Shown here piece by piece: positions 35,001 through 43,419 of a DNA stretch of 64,000 nt. Under the pieces are notes generated by a model. It had not been told where the DNA came from. It ran no database searches and saw nothing but the letters and a program-made list of their open reading frames with translations. The position numbers and the translations under genes are program-made. The stretch is from Micromonospora vinacea (GTDB lineage Bacteria; Actinomycetota; Actinomycetes; Mycobacteriales; Micromonosporaceae): positions 6,634,001 to 6,698,000 of the forward strand of contig NZ_JADOTY010000001.1 of assembly GCF_015751785.1 (NCBI RefSeq), written 5' to 3'. The first letter of the stretch is position 1, and each line of letters starts with the position of its first letter.

Positions 35001-35159
35001 CAGCTCGCGCTGCTGCCCTGGGGCCTGTCCCGCATCCTCGGCATCACCGTCCACCTCGGCATCCCCGCCCAACTCCCGGCGTACACCGCCGCCGCCGGAG
35101 TCGTCTTGGCCGCCGCCGGCCTGCTCCTGTCACTCGGCCGCCACCGGCAATCCGCCTGA
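32061..35159 (+). CDS. Large membrane-anchored TIM-barrel glycosidase-like protein (GH67/GH20-like)
   Basis: 1032 residues. One N-terminal TM segment (PYPLLVAAVVLLALGATMAW) exports the body. About 60-200 form a small alpha/beta domain of the kind preceding GH20/GH67 barrels (YRLDVRGAELAVQGGDVAGV). The barrel follows with FVDHSVAQGFNGIVVPGFLEY, DMGVRVFLLTDMLA, VDGLMVRVGEGGEVY (a possible catalytic Glu) and NVEGVWNWTQDGG. From about residue 775 there are six TM helices ending in a short tail. This combination resembles alpha-glucuronidase-type enzymes but with a membrane domain I do not recognise. A catalytic pair cannot be assigned with certainty. GTG start, leaderless-like; followed by a terminator. 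Confidence 0.68.
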   Translation: MAHVAHVRRPYPLLVAAVVLLALGATMAWGVGDTLGLSHAPAAVPREDVVAAPARTPAPVPPLASLVVSDEPRVRKAAAAVADAVVFRGLPRPVLVPAAPSPARSATATPGTGTARVATLDLSTVSTLRASVLAALGGTPESYRLDVRGAELAVQGGDVAGVAAGMYRLADRIRSGAEVLPAADAGRVVTPRLGLRLTDAGSVGREPDPAVFAAGDDYGLNTDVVGSAVLPRAPWVDADAVARIDAQFRQFVDHSVAQGFNGIVVPGFLEYVTFGKVGDGRAVYPPGDPHVDRARAMVAAFGPVFRYAEDMGVRVFLLTDMLAVSPPLEAYLTRTVGGLDVADPRLWAVYQAGLAELFESMPFVDGLMVRVGEGGEVYAGAGWDYSSRLAVTMETSVRAMLRALLDTAGRAGKEIIFRTWTVGVGAVGDLHTNPVSYAQVLDGLDDPHLIVSTKYTLGDFYSHLPLNTTLLGGGHRRIVEFQARREFEAFGSLPNDLGPLHRQALRAFLAANPNVEGVWNWTQDGGPLRAGPMSLYLRTGFWQLYDLNTYAVGRLAWDPHADPAEVTADWAYRTFSGDPATVAAIGQAMALSRQAVTKGLYIGPYADRSVRALGLEPPPMMWIFEWDIPTGDSAALDSIYAVTGGRVDEAIEEGTQAVVLARRMRDLVAATEPTTWRDAELRGRFTATLDYQVDLFETLGAYRAMVLRHAQWLDTGSPAAHHDWRLAAAAYHDARDAHRQRYGADLDLPAYNFTAADLGAQRADRDPAMAWAARALLGSILLVVLLGLYGRGFGAAATRGLLQGALRPWRVAALPTPMTRADRVLVWLVPAVVLVASRLVLTWFAAPVHMLVALGGWALFALVVRLVVGWREPFHLWAVVGGVALLRSVLLLAALAGRGPGGYWFAFWTAPGLRAVYVTVAFAAFCWLFVVVAVVLRDRYGLRRRSAVGLTLTAAGVPLGVLSALVSVVGLERALTVWNDQLALLPWGLSRILGITVHLGIPAQLPAYTAAAGVVLAAAGLLLSLGRHRQSA

Positions 35160-35170
35160 CCGCCCACCTC

Positions 35171-35195
35171 CGCCGACGCGTTGTCTGCGTCGGCG
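35171..35195 (+). terminator. Terminator after the large membrane glycosidase-like gene
   Basis: CGCCGACGC and its exact complement with a 7-nt loop, 11 nt after the stop codon. Confidence 0.7.
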
Positions 35196-35293
35196 CGGGG
35201 CCCTCGATGTCCAAGGGCTAGCTGGCGCGTGCTTGGCGTCATCGACGCACGGCGTCGTCCGGCGGCGTCGCGGAGGTCGAGCGGCGGGGATGC

Positions 35294-35336
35294 CGGTGGG
35301 CCGCCAAGGCGCAGAGCGCGCATCGGCGGCCCACCG
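35294..35336 (-). terminator. Terminator after the secreted protease gene
   Basis: A 12-bp perfect inverted repeat (CGGTGGGCCGCC) with a 19-nt loop, immediately after the protease stop codon on the minus strand. Confidence 0.65.
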
Positions 35337-35338
35337 CC

Positions 35339-36568
35339 TCAGCCGTTGTCGATCAGGGTGGCGATCTCGTTGTAGATCAGGTGCGCCTTCGCGCCCTGGT
35401 TCGACGGACAACCGCCGAGGTGATGCAGGGCGATCACGCGGTGGCTGGCGTTCAGCACGGGTGAACCCGAGTTGCCGCCGGAGGTGTCACAGCTGTAACT
35501 GATGTTCCAGGTGTTGTAGTTCGCGTTCCGGACGGCGCAGGTCGCGCCGTTCTGGGTGTCCTCGTAGATCGACAGCCGCTTCGCGGTGCCGTCGCCGTGC
35601 CCGGGGACATAGATCCTCGTGCCATTGCTGGTTGCGGTAGTTGCCAGGTACAGCGTGCCGAATCCCTGGATGGCGGCGAAGTTGTTGACCGAGAACAGGG
35701 TGTAGTCCAGCTGGCTGGAGCCGCCGCTGCTCACCTTGTAGAGGGTGGCGCCGCTGACCTTGGTGCCGGCGCCGGGGTTCGCGCCGCCGCAGGTGGCGCA
35801 CTGGTAGTTGAACTGCATCTCGCTGCCGCTCACGGCGGACTGCGTCGAGAAGCAGTGCTTGTTCGTCAGCATCCGGTTGGTGTTGCCGACCCGCCAGGTG
35901 GTGCACAGTCCACCGCCGCTGATCAGCAGCCGCGCCACCGCCCTGCCGCGGGCGTACTCGGTGGGGTGGCTGTTCTGGTAGCAGACCACGTCCCGGCGGG
36001 CGTCGGTGCTGCACACGGACTGGGTGGAGAAGTTGTGCGCGGCGATTTCCGTGCTGTCGTATCCGCGCCAGAACCGGTCAATGGTGGCGGCGTTGCCACG
36101 TGAGGGGCGGTTGCTGTGCAGTGTCACCACGGCGGTGTCGCCCTCCACCGACATCGCCCAGAAACCCGGCTGTCCGTCGGTGGTGTAGTCCGAACCGGTC
36201 GCCCGGTTCAGGTGGCGGTCGTACCGGTGGCTCTCCTTGCCGTCGCGGCTCGACACGGTGACGTAGTCGCCTTGGGCCAGTCGCAGCGAGCTGAAGTGCA
36301 CCTTGACGTAGGTGGCACCGGGGTGCTGGATGATCTGTGTCCCGCCGACGGGGGCGTAGGACACGGAGCTGTCGACGGTGCGGAGTTCACCGATCGTTGT
36401 CACACCCTCTGCCGAGAACTGGTTCGATTCCGGTGCCCGCTCGGATCGTGGCGCGAGAGGGGCAACCGAGTACGCCTCGGCCGCGGGTACCGACAGTAGG
36501 CTCAGCCCAAGTGTGCAGGCAGCGAGCGCGACCGCCCCCGTTCGTAGGCGGCGCAGGGCATGTGTCAT
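35339..36568 (-). CDS. Secreted trypsin-like serine endopeptidase (lysyl-endopeptidase-like)
   Basis: 409 residues. Signal peptide (about 1-33, ending PAAEA), a pro-region to about 150, and a chymotrypsin-fold protease domain: TNKHCFSTQ with catalytic His, a following LDYTLF with Asp, and DTSGGNSGSPVLN with Ser. Several Cys pairs (CSTD, CYQN, CATC) suggest disulfides. The general form recalls Achromobacter-type lysyl endopeptidases and other extracellular bacterial proteases. The ATG has AAGGAG 6 nt upstream. A strong terminator follows. Confidence 0.88.
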   Translation of the reverse strand: MTHALRRLRTGAVALAACTLGLSLLSVPAAEAYSVAPLAPRSERAPESNQFSAEGVTTIGELRTVDSSVSYAPVGGTQIIQHPGATYVKVHFSSLRLAQGDYVTVSSRDGKESHRYDRHLNRATGSDYTTDGQPGFWAMSVEGDTAVVTLHSNRPSRGNAATIDRFWRGYDSTEIAAHNFSTQSVCSTDARRDVVCYQNSHPTEYARGRAVARLLISGGGLCTTWRVGNTNRMLTNKHCFSTQSAVSGSEMQFNYQCATCGGANPGAGTKVSGATLYKVSSGGSSQLDYTLFSVNNFAAIQGFGTLYLATTATSNGTRIYVPGHGDGTAKRLSIYEDTQNGATCAVRNANYNTWNISYSCDTSGGNSGSPVLNASHRVIALHHLGGCPSNQGAKAHLIYNEIATLIDNG

Positions 36569-36729
36569 CTGTCGCTCCTTCTCAGGAATCAGTACCGAGA
36601 CGTGCCTTCGGCCTTCATACCTGAGATCACGCAAGACATGTAATCCCATCTATGTCATAGCTGGTTGCCGCTCCGCTTCATCTGCCTCATCTCCGTGGGG
36701 TGCGCCCCGATGTGTAACAAATGACCTAC

Positions 36730-37722
36730 CTACTCACCGCCCGGGCGACGTTGGTCGGCGTCGGGCTGGGTCGGCCAACCAGCCGGCCGCATCGACTCCA
36801 CGAGCTGGGCGAGGTCGAGCCGGTACCAGGACTGCTGCACGATGACGTGGAGCTCCGTCCCTCGGCCGTAGATGCGACGTGCGCTTACCTCAAGACCGTC
36901 GGGCAGGACGAGCCGGCGTGGCCCACCGACCGCCGTCACGTGTTCTTCGCCGATGTGGAAGGGGGTGATCAGGTCGTACTCGGGTCCGTAGCCGCCGATG
37001 AGTGCCCCCGTGGCGCCGTCGGTTAGCAGGGCGGGTGCTCCATTGCAGGGGGCCGCTCCGTAGTCGATTGGCTGGTCGTCGCGGACTGCGACGAGGTGGA
37101 AGGCGGTGTAGGCGCAACTCCACGCTGTCTCCCCCGCCAGGTTGAGCGCATAGCAGTCGGCGATCGATGGCAGGTCGGCTCGATGCGGATAGACCCACGC
37201 GGGTTCTAGGTCAAGCGGGAACCTGGCCAGTCCGTGACCTTGCGGGCCGTGGCCACCCATCGCTTCGTCGAAGTAGCCCACCCAGATCGCTCCGCTGGGC
37301 GTGGTCAGGACGGTCTCAATCGCGTCGCCGAATCCACCCTGCCGTACACGGTCACCGTCAGGGCTCCAGATCTCGGCGTTGGCGCCGCTGCGACTGCGCG
37401 CCTTGACGAGCAGGACGCAGCCGTCGGGCAGCGGCTGCACGAACGAGGGATCCAGACGGCCGTCGAGTCGAACGGATCGGACCGGTTGACGGTCGCCGTC
37501 GTGGATCGTGACGAGACGCTGCCCCGACCCGTCCCTGCTCGCCCACACCGCGTAGGCCTGGTTGCCTGGTCCCACTCCGACCGCCTGCGGGGTCCTGTCC
37601 CATTGCGGGTCCGCGGAGGGCGGATGCAGGTAGCCCGCATGTCGCAGCGGCACGGCAGGAAGCCGGAGGACCTCCATCCGCCGGCGCAAGCTCGCCTGCT
37701 CACGCTCGGCCCTAGGGCCCAA
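36730..37722 (-). CDS. Hypothetical protein, probable beta-propeller
   Basis: 330 residues. Regularly spaced beta-strand/turn units (GPGNQAYAVWASRDGSGQRLV; DGCVLLVKARSRSGANAEIW; GAIWVGYFDEAMG) suggest a propeller of about six blades. No signal peptide. The TTG start is well supported by AAGGAGG at 6 nt; the ATG 15 codons later is weaker. It follows the HEAT-repeat gene on the same strand after about 50 nt, so the two may work together. Function unknown. Confidence 0.65.
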   Translation of the reverse strand: MGPRAEREQASLRRRMEVLRLPAVPLRHAGYLHPPSADPQWDRTPQAVGVGPGNQAYAVWASRDGSGQRLVTIHDGDRQPVRSVRLDGRLDPSFVQPLPDGCVLLVKARSRSGANAEIWSPDGDRVRQGGFGDAIETVLTTPSGAIWVGYFDEAMGGHGPQGHGLARFPLDLEPAWVYPHRADLPSIADCYALNLAGETAWSCAYTAFHLVAVRDDQPIDYGAAPCNGAPALLTDGATGALIGGYGPEYDLITPFHIGEEHVTAVGGPRRLVLPDGLEVSARRIYGRGTELHVIVQQSWYRLDLAQLVESMRPAGWPTQPDADQRRPGGE

Positions 37723-37772
37723 AAGGCTCCTCCTTGATCAGTGTCTACTCGGTACGGGACGTCCGGCGTCGG

Positions 37773-39632
37773 TCAAACGCTGGTGCCGCGGACCACGGTC
37801 CTGGTGGTCACCGCCAGGTCGAAGAGCTGCTCGTCAGCGCGCATCTCGGCGTCGGGGTCACCGAGGTAGACGGCTGTCCGATGCGGTGACTCGATCAGCC
37901 GGTCGAGATGTGACAGCGCGGGCCCCGCGTACCGACCCATCTCGCTAAGGACCGTCATGGCGGTCGGACCGAAGGCGTCGTCATCGAGGTACTTGGGCAG
38001 CTCGGCGAGCAGGCGCGGCGCCGCAGCGGGACCGTTGTGCCGCCACAGGGTGGCGGCGACGCCGACCTGCATCGCGCCAGGCTGGGTAAACAGGTGGTTC
38101 ATCTGGCGGACCTGCCGGTCGGTGAGACCGCCGTGGTGGGTCAGCCACGTCAGCAGGTGTGGGGCGATCCGGCAACGGCGCAGCTGTTCGGGGCGGGCGT
38201 CGAGGTAGTCGTCCGCGACCGTCCGGTCCTCTGTAATCGCCAGGACCGCCTTGGCCGCACAGTCGGCGTCGCGATGGTCGCCGGTCATCAGCGGTCGCAG
38301 GAGCGCCACCGCCGGTGTCGCGGGCGGTCCGATCTGCTGCAGGGCGAAGACCTCGAGACCGGCCGCCGAGGGATCGCCACGGTCGAGAGCCGCGCGCAAG
38401 CGTACGGTCAGCTCCGGTACGGCGGCACGGGCGGCCGGCCCGATCGTCGCCAGGGCGCGGACGGCGGCCACCGCCGGGCATGGCTGCCACGATCGGCCTG
38501 CGTGGCACGGATCCCGGTGCCCTGCCAGCACGTCCCGCGCGGTCTTGACCACCTCGGTGGGGTCGGACAGTGCGGGCGCCACCGCGGCGAGCGCCCTGGC
38601 AAGCCGTGGACTCCGGGCGCCGGCGCGCAGCATACGAAGCAGCACCGGCAAGGCCCGTGGATCCCCGATGCTGCCGAGCGCGGCCGCCACTGTCGTCGAC
38701 AACGCGGGCTCGGCGAGTAGCGGCACGAGGTTGTCGGCGGCCAGACGGGTCGCGGTCAGCGAAGCACTAACCACCTCGACCGCTGTCACTCGGACCGGGG
38801 ACGGCGGTTCGTTCAACACCGTCGAGAGCGCCGGTGTCAGCCGAGCTGGCGCAGCCCGCCACGTCCGCATCGCCTCAGCGGCGATATCCAGGCCGGCCTG
38901 GCGTGCCCGTTCCGGCTCGTGTCGTCGCAGCAGCCGTTCAACCCACGAGTACGAATCTTCTTCCCGGTCGAGGCGGCTGAGAGCAGCAGCCCACCGCTGC
39001 CCCGCTCCCCATGTGCTGCGACCGCCCTGCCCGCCGAGCGCCCCGGCCGCCGCCTCCAAGTCCCCGCGGAGCGCCGCATCCAACCCGGTCCAGTCCCCTG
39101 GGATTGCGGTGCGCAGCGCGGCCAACGACCCAAGAACCCGCACGGCAGGCAACTCGTCGCGCCTCATCTGTGCGACCAACCGCGACCACCGGTCATCGTC
39201 GGGACGCTGCGGCGGCTCGAGGTAGATCGCCTCGGCCAACGCCACCCGAACCACCGGATCCGACGCCGACGACATCGCATCGGCCGCACGATCAACGCCG
39301 GCCGAAGCGACGAACAGCCAGCACGCCGCGCGTCGAACGGCGTCGTCAGGATCCGCCAAGGCGACCGCCGCGACATCCGCAAAGGAATCCCCGCCGCCGT
39401 CCGGAGTGAACAAACCATTCAGCAACGTCAGCACCGTGAGTCGCACCGCAGAACGCGGGTCACCAGCCAGCCGGAAGAGACGGCGCACGACCGGGCCGGT
39501 GCGGTCCGCGTTCACCGCAGCGAAGACCCTCGACCGGACCCTGTTCCCACCGACGGCTACGTCACCGCTGACGACCGCAGCGTCCAACCAGACCAGGTCA
39601 GCCGACTCGTCCGCCGGCGCCAACCCGTTCAC
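37773..39632 (-). CDS. HEAT-repeat protein
   Basis: 619 residues, nearly all alpha-helical pairs of 30-40 residues with HEAT signatures (AVRLTVLTLLNGLF; PVVRVALAEAIYL; LPVLLRMLRAGARSPRLARALAAVAPAL; PAVAAVRALATIGPAARAAVPELTVRL). Such solenoids bind proteins or nucleic acid. GTG start without a clear ribosome site. No enzymatic motif. Upstream of, and same strand as, the probable propeller protein. Confidence 0.75.
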   Translation of the reverse strand: MNGLAPADESADLVWLDAAVVSGDVAVGGNRVRSRVFAAVNADRTGPVVRRLFRLAGDPRSAVRLTVLTLLNGLFTPDGGGDSFADVAAVALADPDDAVRRAACWLFVASAGVDRAADAMSSASDPVVRVALAEAIYLEPPQRPDDDRWSRLVAQMRRDELPAVRVLGSLAALRTAIPGDWTGLDAALRGDLEAAAGALGGQGGRSTWGAGQRWAAALSRLDREEDSYSWVERLLRRHEPERARQAGLDIAAEAMRTWRAAPARLTPALSTVLNEPPSPVRVTAVEVVSASLTATRLAADNLVPLLAEPALSTTVAAALGSIGDPRALPVLLRMLRAGARSPRLARALAAVAPALSDPTEVVKTARDVLAGHRDPCHAGRSWQPCPAVAAVRALATIGPAARAAVPELTVRLRAALDRGDPSAAGLEVFALQQIGPPATPAVALLRPLMTGDHRDADCAAKAVLAITEDRTVADDYLDARPEQLRRCRIAPHLLTWLTHHGGLTDRQVRQMNHLFTQPGAMQVGVAATLWRHNGPAAAPRLLAELPKYLDDDAFGPTAMTVLSEMGRYAGPALSHLDRLIESPHRTAVYLGDPDAEMRADEQLFDLAVTTRTVVRGTSV

Positions 39633-40409
39633 CGCACCGGGCGCGGGCCGCCCTTCACATCACGCATGATCGCCATCGTGACCCAGTTGGCCGCTGCTCG
39701 CAATCGAGTTCACTGCCCCTCCCCCTGCGTAACGCCATGCGCGGGCCGTAGAACGATTGTCTGGCTGAGCTGCTCCGGGAGTGCGTCGGTCCCCGAGCCG
39801 CCCGGGCAAACAGGCTGGCAGCTGCCGCAGAGCTACCGAACGCAGTTGCCCACCCCGACGCCCGCTCCGTAGTTTCGGATCATGGAGCCCGTTCCCGGAA
39901 CGAGGGCTGGCAGCCTTGAGCCCGGCGGTGGATCTGGTCTCGATGCCGCCTTCCCGAAGACTCTCAGCGCCGATGTCGCCGCCGGGCTGGCGGTGATGCC
40001 GGCCGCTGGACTCCCACCGGGAGGGTCCTTCGGTGTCTTCGTCGGCGAAGAGCACGTCCGGATCCCGTACCGCATCTACTCCGACGAACCCACTGCCGAC
40101 GCCCGCCGCCGGCCTGCTCCTGTCACGTGGGGCAGAAGCGCCAGACGTGCGGTCGCTGGAATCGATGGCCCTCGGACGCTGAGGCGGTAGCGATCCCTGC
40201 GCCCCGTGCGCCTGCTGTGGCGAGTGAGTGCTCGCCCGGTTTGACCGCAAGGGATCACTGCAGTTCGGATCGTTGGATACGGTGACCGTCCACCGGCAGG
40301 TCCTGGGTTCATCGACTCGGCTTCCCTGGCAGTCGGGCAGCGAGGCGGTCGCCGACCCTCGGCTACGACACGTTCTGAAGTCCAGTGAGCACCGATGAAG
40401 GAGAACGCC
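39633..40409. other. Gene-poor stretch with a probable gene fragment
   Basis: About 780 nt between the HEAT gene (minus) and the DUF1801 gene (plus). Apart from the fragment at 39882-40190 I see no gene supported by codon pattern and ribosome site. The right end, near 40380-40394, holds the DUF1801 promoter. Confidence 0.4.
39882..40190 (+). pseudogene. N-terminal fragment of an actinobacterial conserved protein
   Basis: 102 residues: AAGLPPGGSFGVFVGEEHVRIPYRIYSDEPTA resembles the start of an uncharacterised actinobacterial family in which a longer alpha-helical body follows. Here the frame turns into low-complexity Arg-rich sequence and stops. Probably truncated by frameshift. Low certainty. 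Confidence 0.35.
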
Positions 40410-40754
40410 GTGAACGACGAGGTCACCCAGTACATCAACAAGACGCAGCCGTGGCAGATCGAGGTCTGCGAGAAGCTGCGCGCGATGATCGACCAGACCG
40501 TTCCAGGCGTGGAGGAACGACTCCAGTACGGCAAGCCGCACTACCTCAAGAACGGCCACTACGCGGCCGTCATCGCGGTGGCCAAGGCCAAGGTCTCGTT
40601 CATGGTGTTCAACGCAGCGGACGTCCCCGAGGTCAAGGGATTCCTCCGGGCGATGGGCAACGGCGAGCGCAAGACCGTCGACATCACCGAAGGGCAGGAC
40701 GTCGACTTCGGTGCACTCGCCGGCATCCTGGGAAAGACCAGCGCTGCCCTGTAG
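40410..40754 (+). CDS. DUF1801 domain protein
   Basis: 114 residues of the YdhG/DUF1801 fold: WQIEVCEKLRAMIDQTVPGVEERLQYGKPHYLKNGHYAAVI. Members are small, soluble and of unknown role. The GTG start has AAGGAG 6 nt upstream; the in-frame ATG 15 nt earlier contains that site and is probably not used. Confidence 0.85.
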   Translation: MNDEVTQYINKTQPWQIEVCEKLRAMIDQTVPGVEERLQYGKPHYLKNGHYAAVIAVAKAKVSFMVFNAADVPEVKGFLRAMGNGERKTVDITEGQDVDFGALAGILGKTSAAL

Positions 40755-40974
40755 CGACCGGCGTGCGCGACCGAGATGTGGTGCCGGCCGGCGTCCGTCC
40801 CGCGGCGTGGGCCGGCACCGTGCCCGTCGGGCGCGGCCGGGCAGCGGGGACGGGAGCGACGTCGGAGGGCCAGCCCGGGGGCCGCGGGCGGCGGGCCGCT
40901 GCACGGGTCGCGGACCGAGGGTCCGCAGAAGCATCCGGCCGGGGCTTGTCCGCGGAGCCTGTTGCCAGGACTTG

Positions 40975-41655
40975 TCAGCGGCCCTGCGGGTTTTCCGCAG
41001 CAGTTGCGGTAACGGCCTCACGGTCCTGGTGGTGAACATCGGTGCCGTACCGCGCAACCATGGTTCGGACGGCTTCTTCCACGACAGCGGTCGTGCGGGC
41101 AGGGGTCACCGTCCAGTCCGGGAGCAGAAGGCGCGGCCAGAACAGGTAGTTCGAGATCATCCCGAGGAACTGAGTAGCGGCCATCTCCGGGTCAGCGATG
41201 TCTGCGGCTCTGGCGTCGCGCTCGGCCTGGAGGTAGAGCCGGACGGACTCGAAGTACGGCAGTTTGCCCTGTGCGAAATGTGCCTTGGCCAGTTCGGGAA
41301 AGCGTGGCAGTTCGGCGATGACGATGCGGAACAGGTCGGTCATCTCCGGCTGGATCAACAGCGTCGCGTAGCGCCGTCCCAGAACCGTCAGGCCGGCCGT
41401 CAGGTCACCGGCGGGCGGCAGGTCGTCGACGTCGTTCTCGGCCCACGAGTCGATGACGATGGCATCGAACAGTGCTGCCTTCGTCGGAAACTGCTTGAAC
41501 AGTGTTGCTTTCGACACGCCAGCGCTGTCGGCAACCCGCGCCAGTGATGCCCGGTCGTAGCCCAACTCAAGGAACAGCTCAGTAGCGGCCTGCACGATGA
41601 GCGCGCGCTTCTCCTCCGCCACGCGCTGGTGATAGGCCGACGGCGCTGGGGTCAT
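40975..41655 (-). CDS. TetR/AcrR-family transcriptional regulator
   Basis: 226 residues. N-terminal HTH: ALIVQAATELFLELGYDRASLARVADSAGVSKATLFKQFPTK, followed by a helical ligand-binding domain of TetR_C type (PEMTDLFRIVIAELPRFPELA). Divergent from the SDR gene with 127 nt between; two copies of one palindrome fill that gap. It should repress itself and the SDR-DUF385 unit until a small ligand binds. Confidence 0.92.
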   Translation of the reverse strand: MTPAPSAYHQRVAEEKRALIVQAATELFLELGYDRASLARVADSAGVSKATLFKQFPTKAALFDAIVIDSWAENDVDDLPPAGDLTAGLTVLGRRYATLLIQPEMTDLFRIVIAELPRFPELAKAHFAQGKLPYFESVRLYLQAERDARAADIADPEMAATQFLGMISNYLFWPRLLLPDWTVTPARTTAVVEEAVRTMVARYGTDVHHQDREAVTATAAENPQGR

Positions 41656-41671
41656 GCGCCCATCATAACGA

Positions 41672-41691
41672 GGTGAGTGGGTTGACTCACC
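41672..41691. promoter_or_regulatory. TetR operator, copy 1
   Basis: GGTGAGT-N6-ACTCACC, 17 nt upstream of the TetR start. The same arms and spacing recur in copy 2, 45 nt away. Confidence 0.8.
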
Positions 41692-41714
41692 ACTCGCGGG
41701 AGCGTAACTTCGGC

Positions 41715-41738
41715 GTGGTGAGTCGCTCGACTCACCAC
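41715..41738. promoter_or_regulatory. TetR operator, copy 2
   Basis: GTGGTGAGTC-GCTC-GACTCACCAC, a 10-bp perfect inverted repeat containing the same GGTGAGT-N6-ACTCACC core as copy 1. It lies about 45 nt before the SDR start and covers its likely promoter. Confidence 0.82.
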
Positions 41739-41782
41739 CCGGTCTCGGGTTTGTCGTCCCTCGTACGTACCCGGAGGATCTG

Positions 41783-42562
41783 ATGTCCCGTTTCGCCAAT
41801 CAGACCGTTCTCGTGACCGGCGGCACCGGTGGACAGGGGGCCAGCCACGTTCGCGCCCTGCATGCCGAAGGCGCCAACGTCGTCATCGGTGACATCAACG
41901 CCGAGCGTGGTGCTGGCCTCGCGGCCGAGCTGGGAGATGGGGCACGTTTCGTCCGCCTCGACGTGTCCCAGGAGGAGTCGTGGGCCGCCGCCGTCGCGGA
42001 GACCGAGAGGGCCTTCGGTGCGCTCACGATCCTGGTCAACAACGCCGGGGTGCAGAACCCGCCGGCCCTCATCGAGTCCACTGACCGGGCTACGTGGGCT
42101 CGCATCCTCGACATCAATCTCACCGGTACCTTCCTCGGCATCAAGGCAGCGGCCCCGGCGCTGCGTCGCGCGGGAGGAGGAGCGATCGTCAACATCGCCT
42201 CCACCATGGGCACCGGCGGTACCGCCTTCTACGCTCCCTATGTCGCCAGCAAGTGGGCGGTTCGCGGGCTCACTCAGACCGCTGCCCTCGAGTTGGGCCG
42301 CGACAACATCCGCGTCAACGCCATCCACCCCGGCGTTGTCGCCACTCCGTTCATCACCGAGCCGGCGGCCGGCAGCGACGCTCCGATCGTCGACTTCTAC
42401 TCGCCCGAGCCGTTCGCCGTCCCGCGACTCGGGCAGCCCGCCGACATCACTGCGCTGCTGTTGTTCCTCACATCGCCGCAGGCGGCCTTCATCACCGGCG
42501 CCGAGTACGTCATCGACGGAGGACTGCTCCTCGGCCCCGCACTGCAGAAAGAAGCCGCATGA
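41783..42562 (+). CDS. Short-chain dehydrogenase/reductase
   Basis: 259 residues, classical SDR: cofactor loop TVLVTGGTGGQG (TGxxxGxG), NNAG in LVNNAGVQ, catalytic Ser in NIASTM and Y-x-x-x-K in YVASK, and the C-terminal ITGAEYVIDGGLLLG. It oxidises or reduces a hydroxy/keto group with NAD(P). GGAGG 6 nt before ATG. Co-transcribed with the DUF385 gene (ATGA overlap) under the TetR operators. Confidence 0.93.
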   Translation: MSRFANQTVLVTGGTGGQGASHVRALHAEGANVVIGDINAERGAGLAAELGDGARFVRLDVSQEESWAAAVAETERAFGALTILVNNAGVQNPPALIESTDRATWARILDINLTGTFLGIKAAAPALRRAGGGAIVNIASTMGTGGTAFYAPYVASKWAVRGLTQTAALELGRDNIRVNAIHPGVVATPFITEPAAGSDAPIVDFYSPEPFAVPRLGQPADITALLLFLTSPQAAFITGAEYVIDGGLLLGPALQKEAA

Positions 42563-43020
42563 ACCCCGCAGACCAGCACGGTGAGCGCAGCGCGCTCGAC
42601 CCGCTGGCACACCTGCCGCACGAGATAAGGCGTGCCATCAGGATCACACCCGCGGCCGGAACTCGCGAACGGATCGTGGACATCACCACCACTGGCCGGC
42701 GTACCGGACGGCGACGCCGCATTGAGATCTTCTTCTATCGCGCCAACGGCGCAACCTATCTCTGCAGCGGAGCGGGCGCAGGCGCGACCGGCTGGTACGC
42801 GAACCTACGAGCGAACCCCGCTTTCACCTTTCACCTCAAGAACGGCATCAGAGCGGACCTGCCGGCGCATGCGACCATCGTCACCGATTCCACGGAACGG
42901 GCCGCGGTGATCGCGGCCATCGTCGACGACCTCAACCAGCCCCACGACCCCGGCACCGTCAGGCCGACCCATCCAGACGACTGGACCGCCAGCAGGCTGA
43001 TGCGAATCGACTTCGACTGA
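42559..43020 (+). CDS. DUF385 / deazaflavin-dependent nitroreductase-family protein
   Basis: 153 residues with the split-beta-barrel fold of Ddn-type F420 enzymes: VDITTTGRRTGRRRRIEIFFYR, then YANLRANPAFTFHLK. Members use F420H2 to reduce quinones or nitro compounds. Start ATG overlaps the SDR stop. Together with the SDR and TetR it suggests detoxification of a small reactive compound. Confidence 0.85.
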   Translation: MNPADQHGERSALDPLAHLPHEIRRAIRITPAAGTRERIVDITTTGRRTGRRRRIEIFFYRANGATYLCSGAGAGATGWYANLRANPAFTFHLKNGIRADLPAHATIVTDSTERAAVIAAIVDDLNQPHDPGTVRPTHPDDWTASRLMRIDFD

Positions 43021-43071
43021 GCCGCCTCGCATGCTGTGGCCAGGAGTCGCTGGTGGCCGCCGTGCCGACCC

Positions 43072-43320
43072 TTACTGCGGTTGCACCGACTTGTCGCTGT
43101 CGACGGCGGTGGCGGCCCAGGAGGCGAGAAGGGCCAGCGCCTGGGCGGTTGGTAAGGCCTGCTCGACGGCGTAGATGGTCAGGGTGAGGTCCGACTCGGC
43201 ACGCAGGTCCAAGCTCTCGTACGCCAGGGTGAGCTCGCCGACGACGTGGTGGTGGAACTGCTTGGTGCCTCCAGCCGGGGTAGAAGCGGCGCGCGGCGCT
43301 GTCGAGACGGCGACCGGCAT
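43072..43320 (-). pseudogene. C-terminal fragment of an XRE/MmyB-type regulator
   Basis: TKQFHHHVVGELTLAYESLDLRAESDLTLTIYAVE is the end of the MmyB-like ligand-binding domain of helix-turn-helix regulators. The XRE DNA-binding half and most of the ligand domain are absent, and upstream frame content is unrelated. It is best read as a remnant. Confidence 0.65.
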
Positions 43321-43419
43321 GTGCTCGAAGTGCGGCCGGATGGTTTTAAGGTGACGATCGAACGGGTTGGTTGATCGGCGGCTTCGAGCACCGTCGCCTT
43401 CCTGAGGCCGGTCGTGTGC

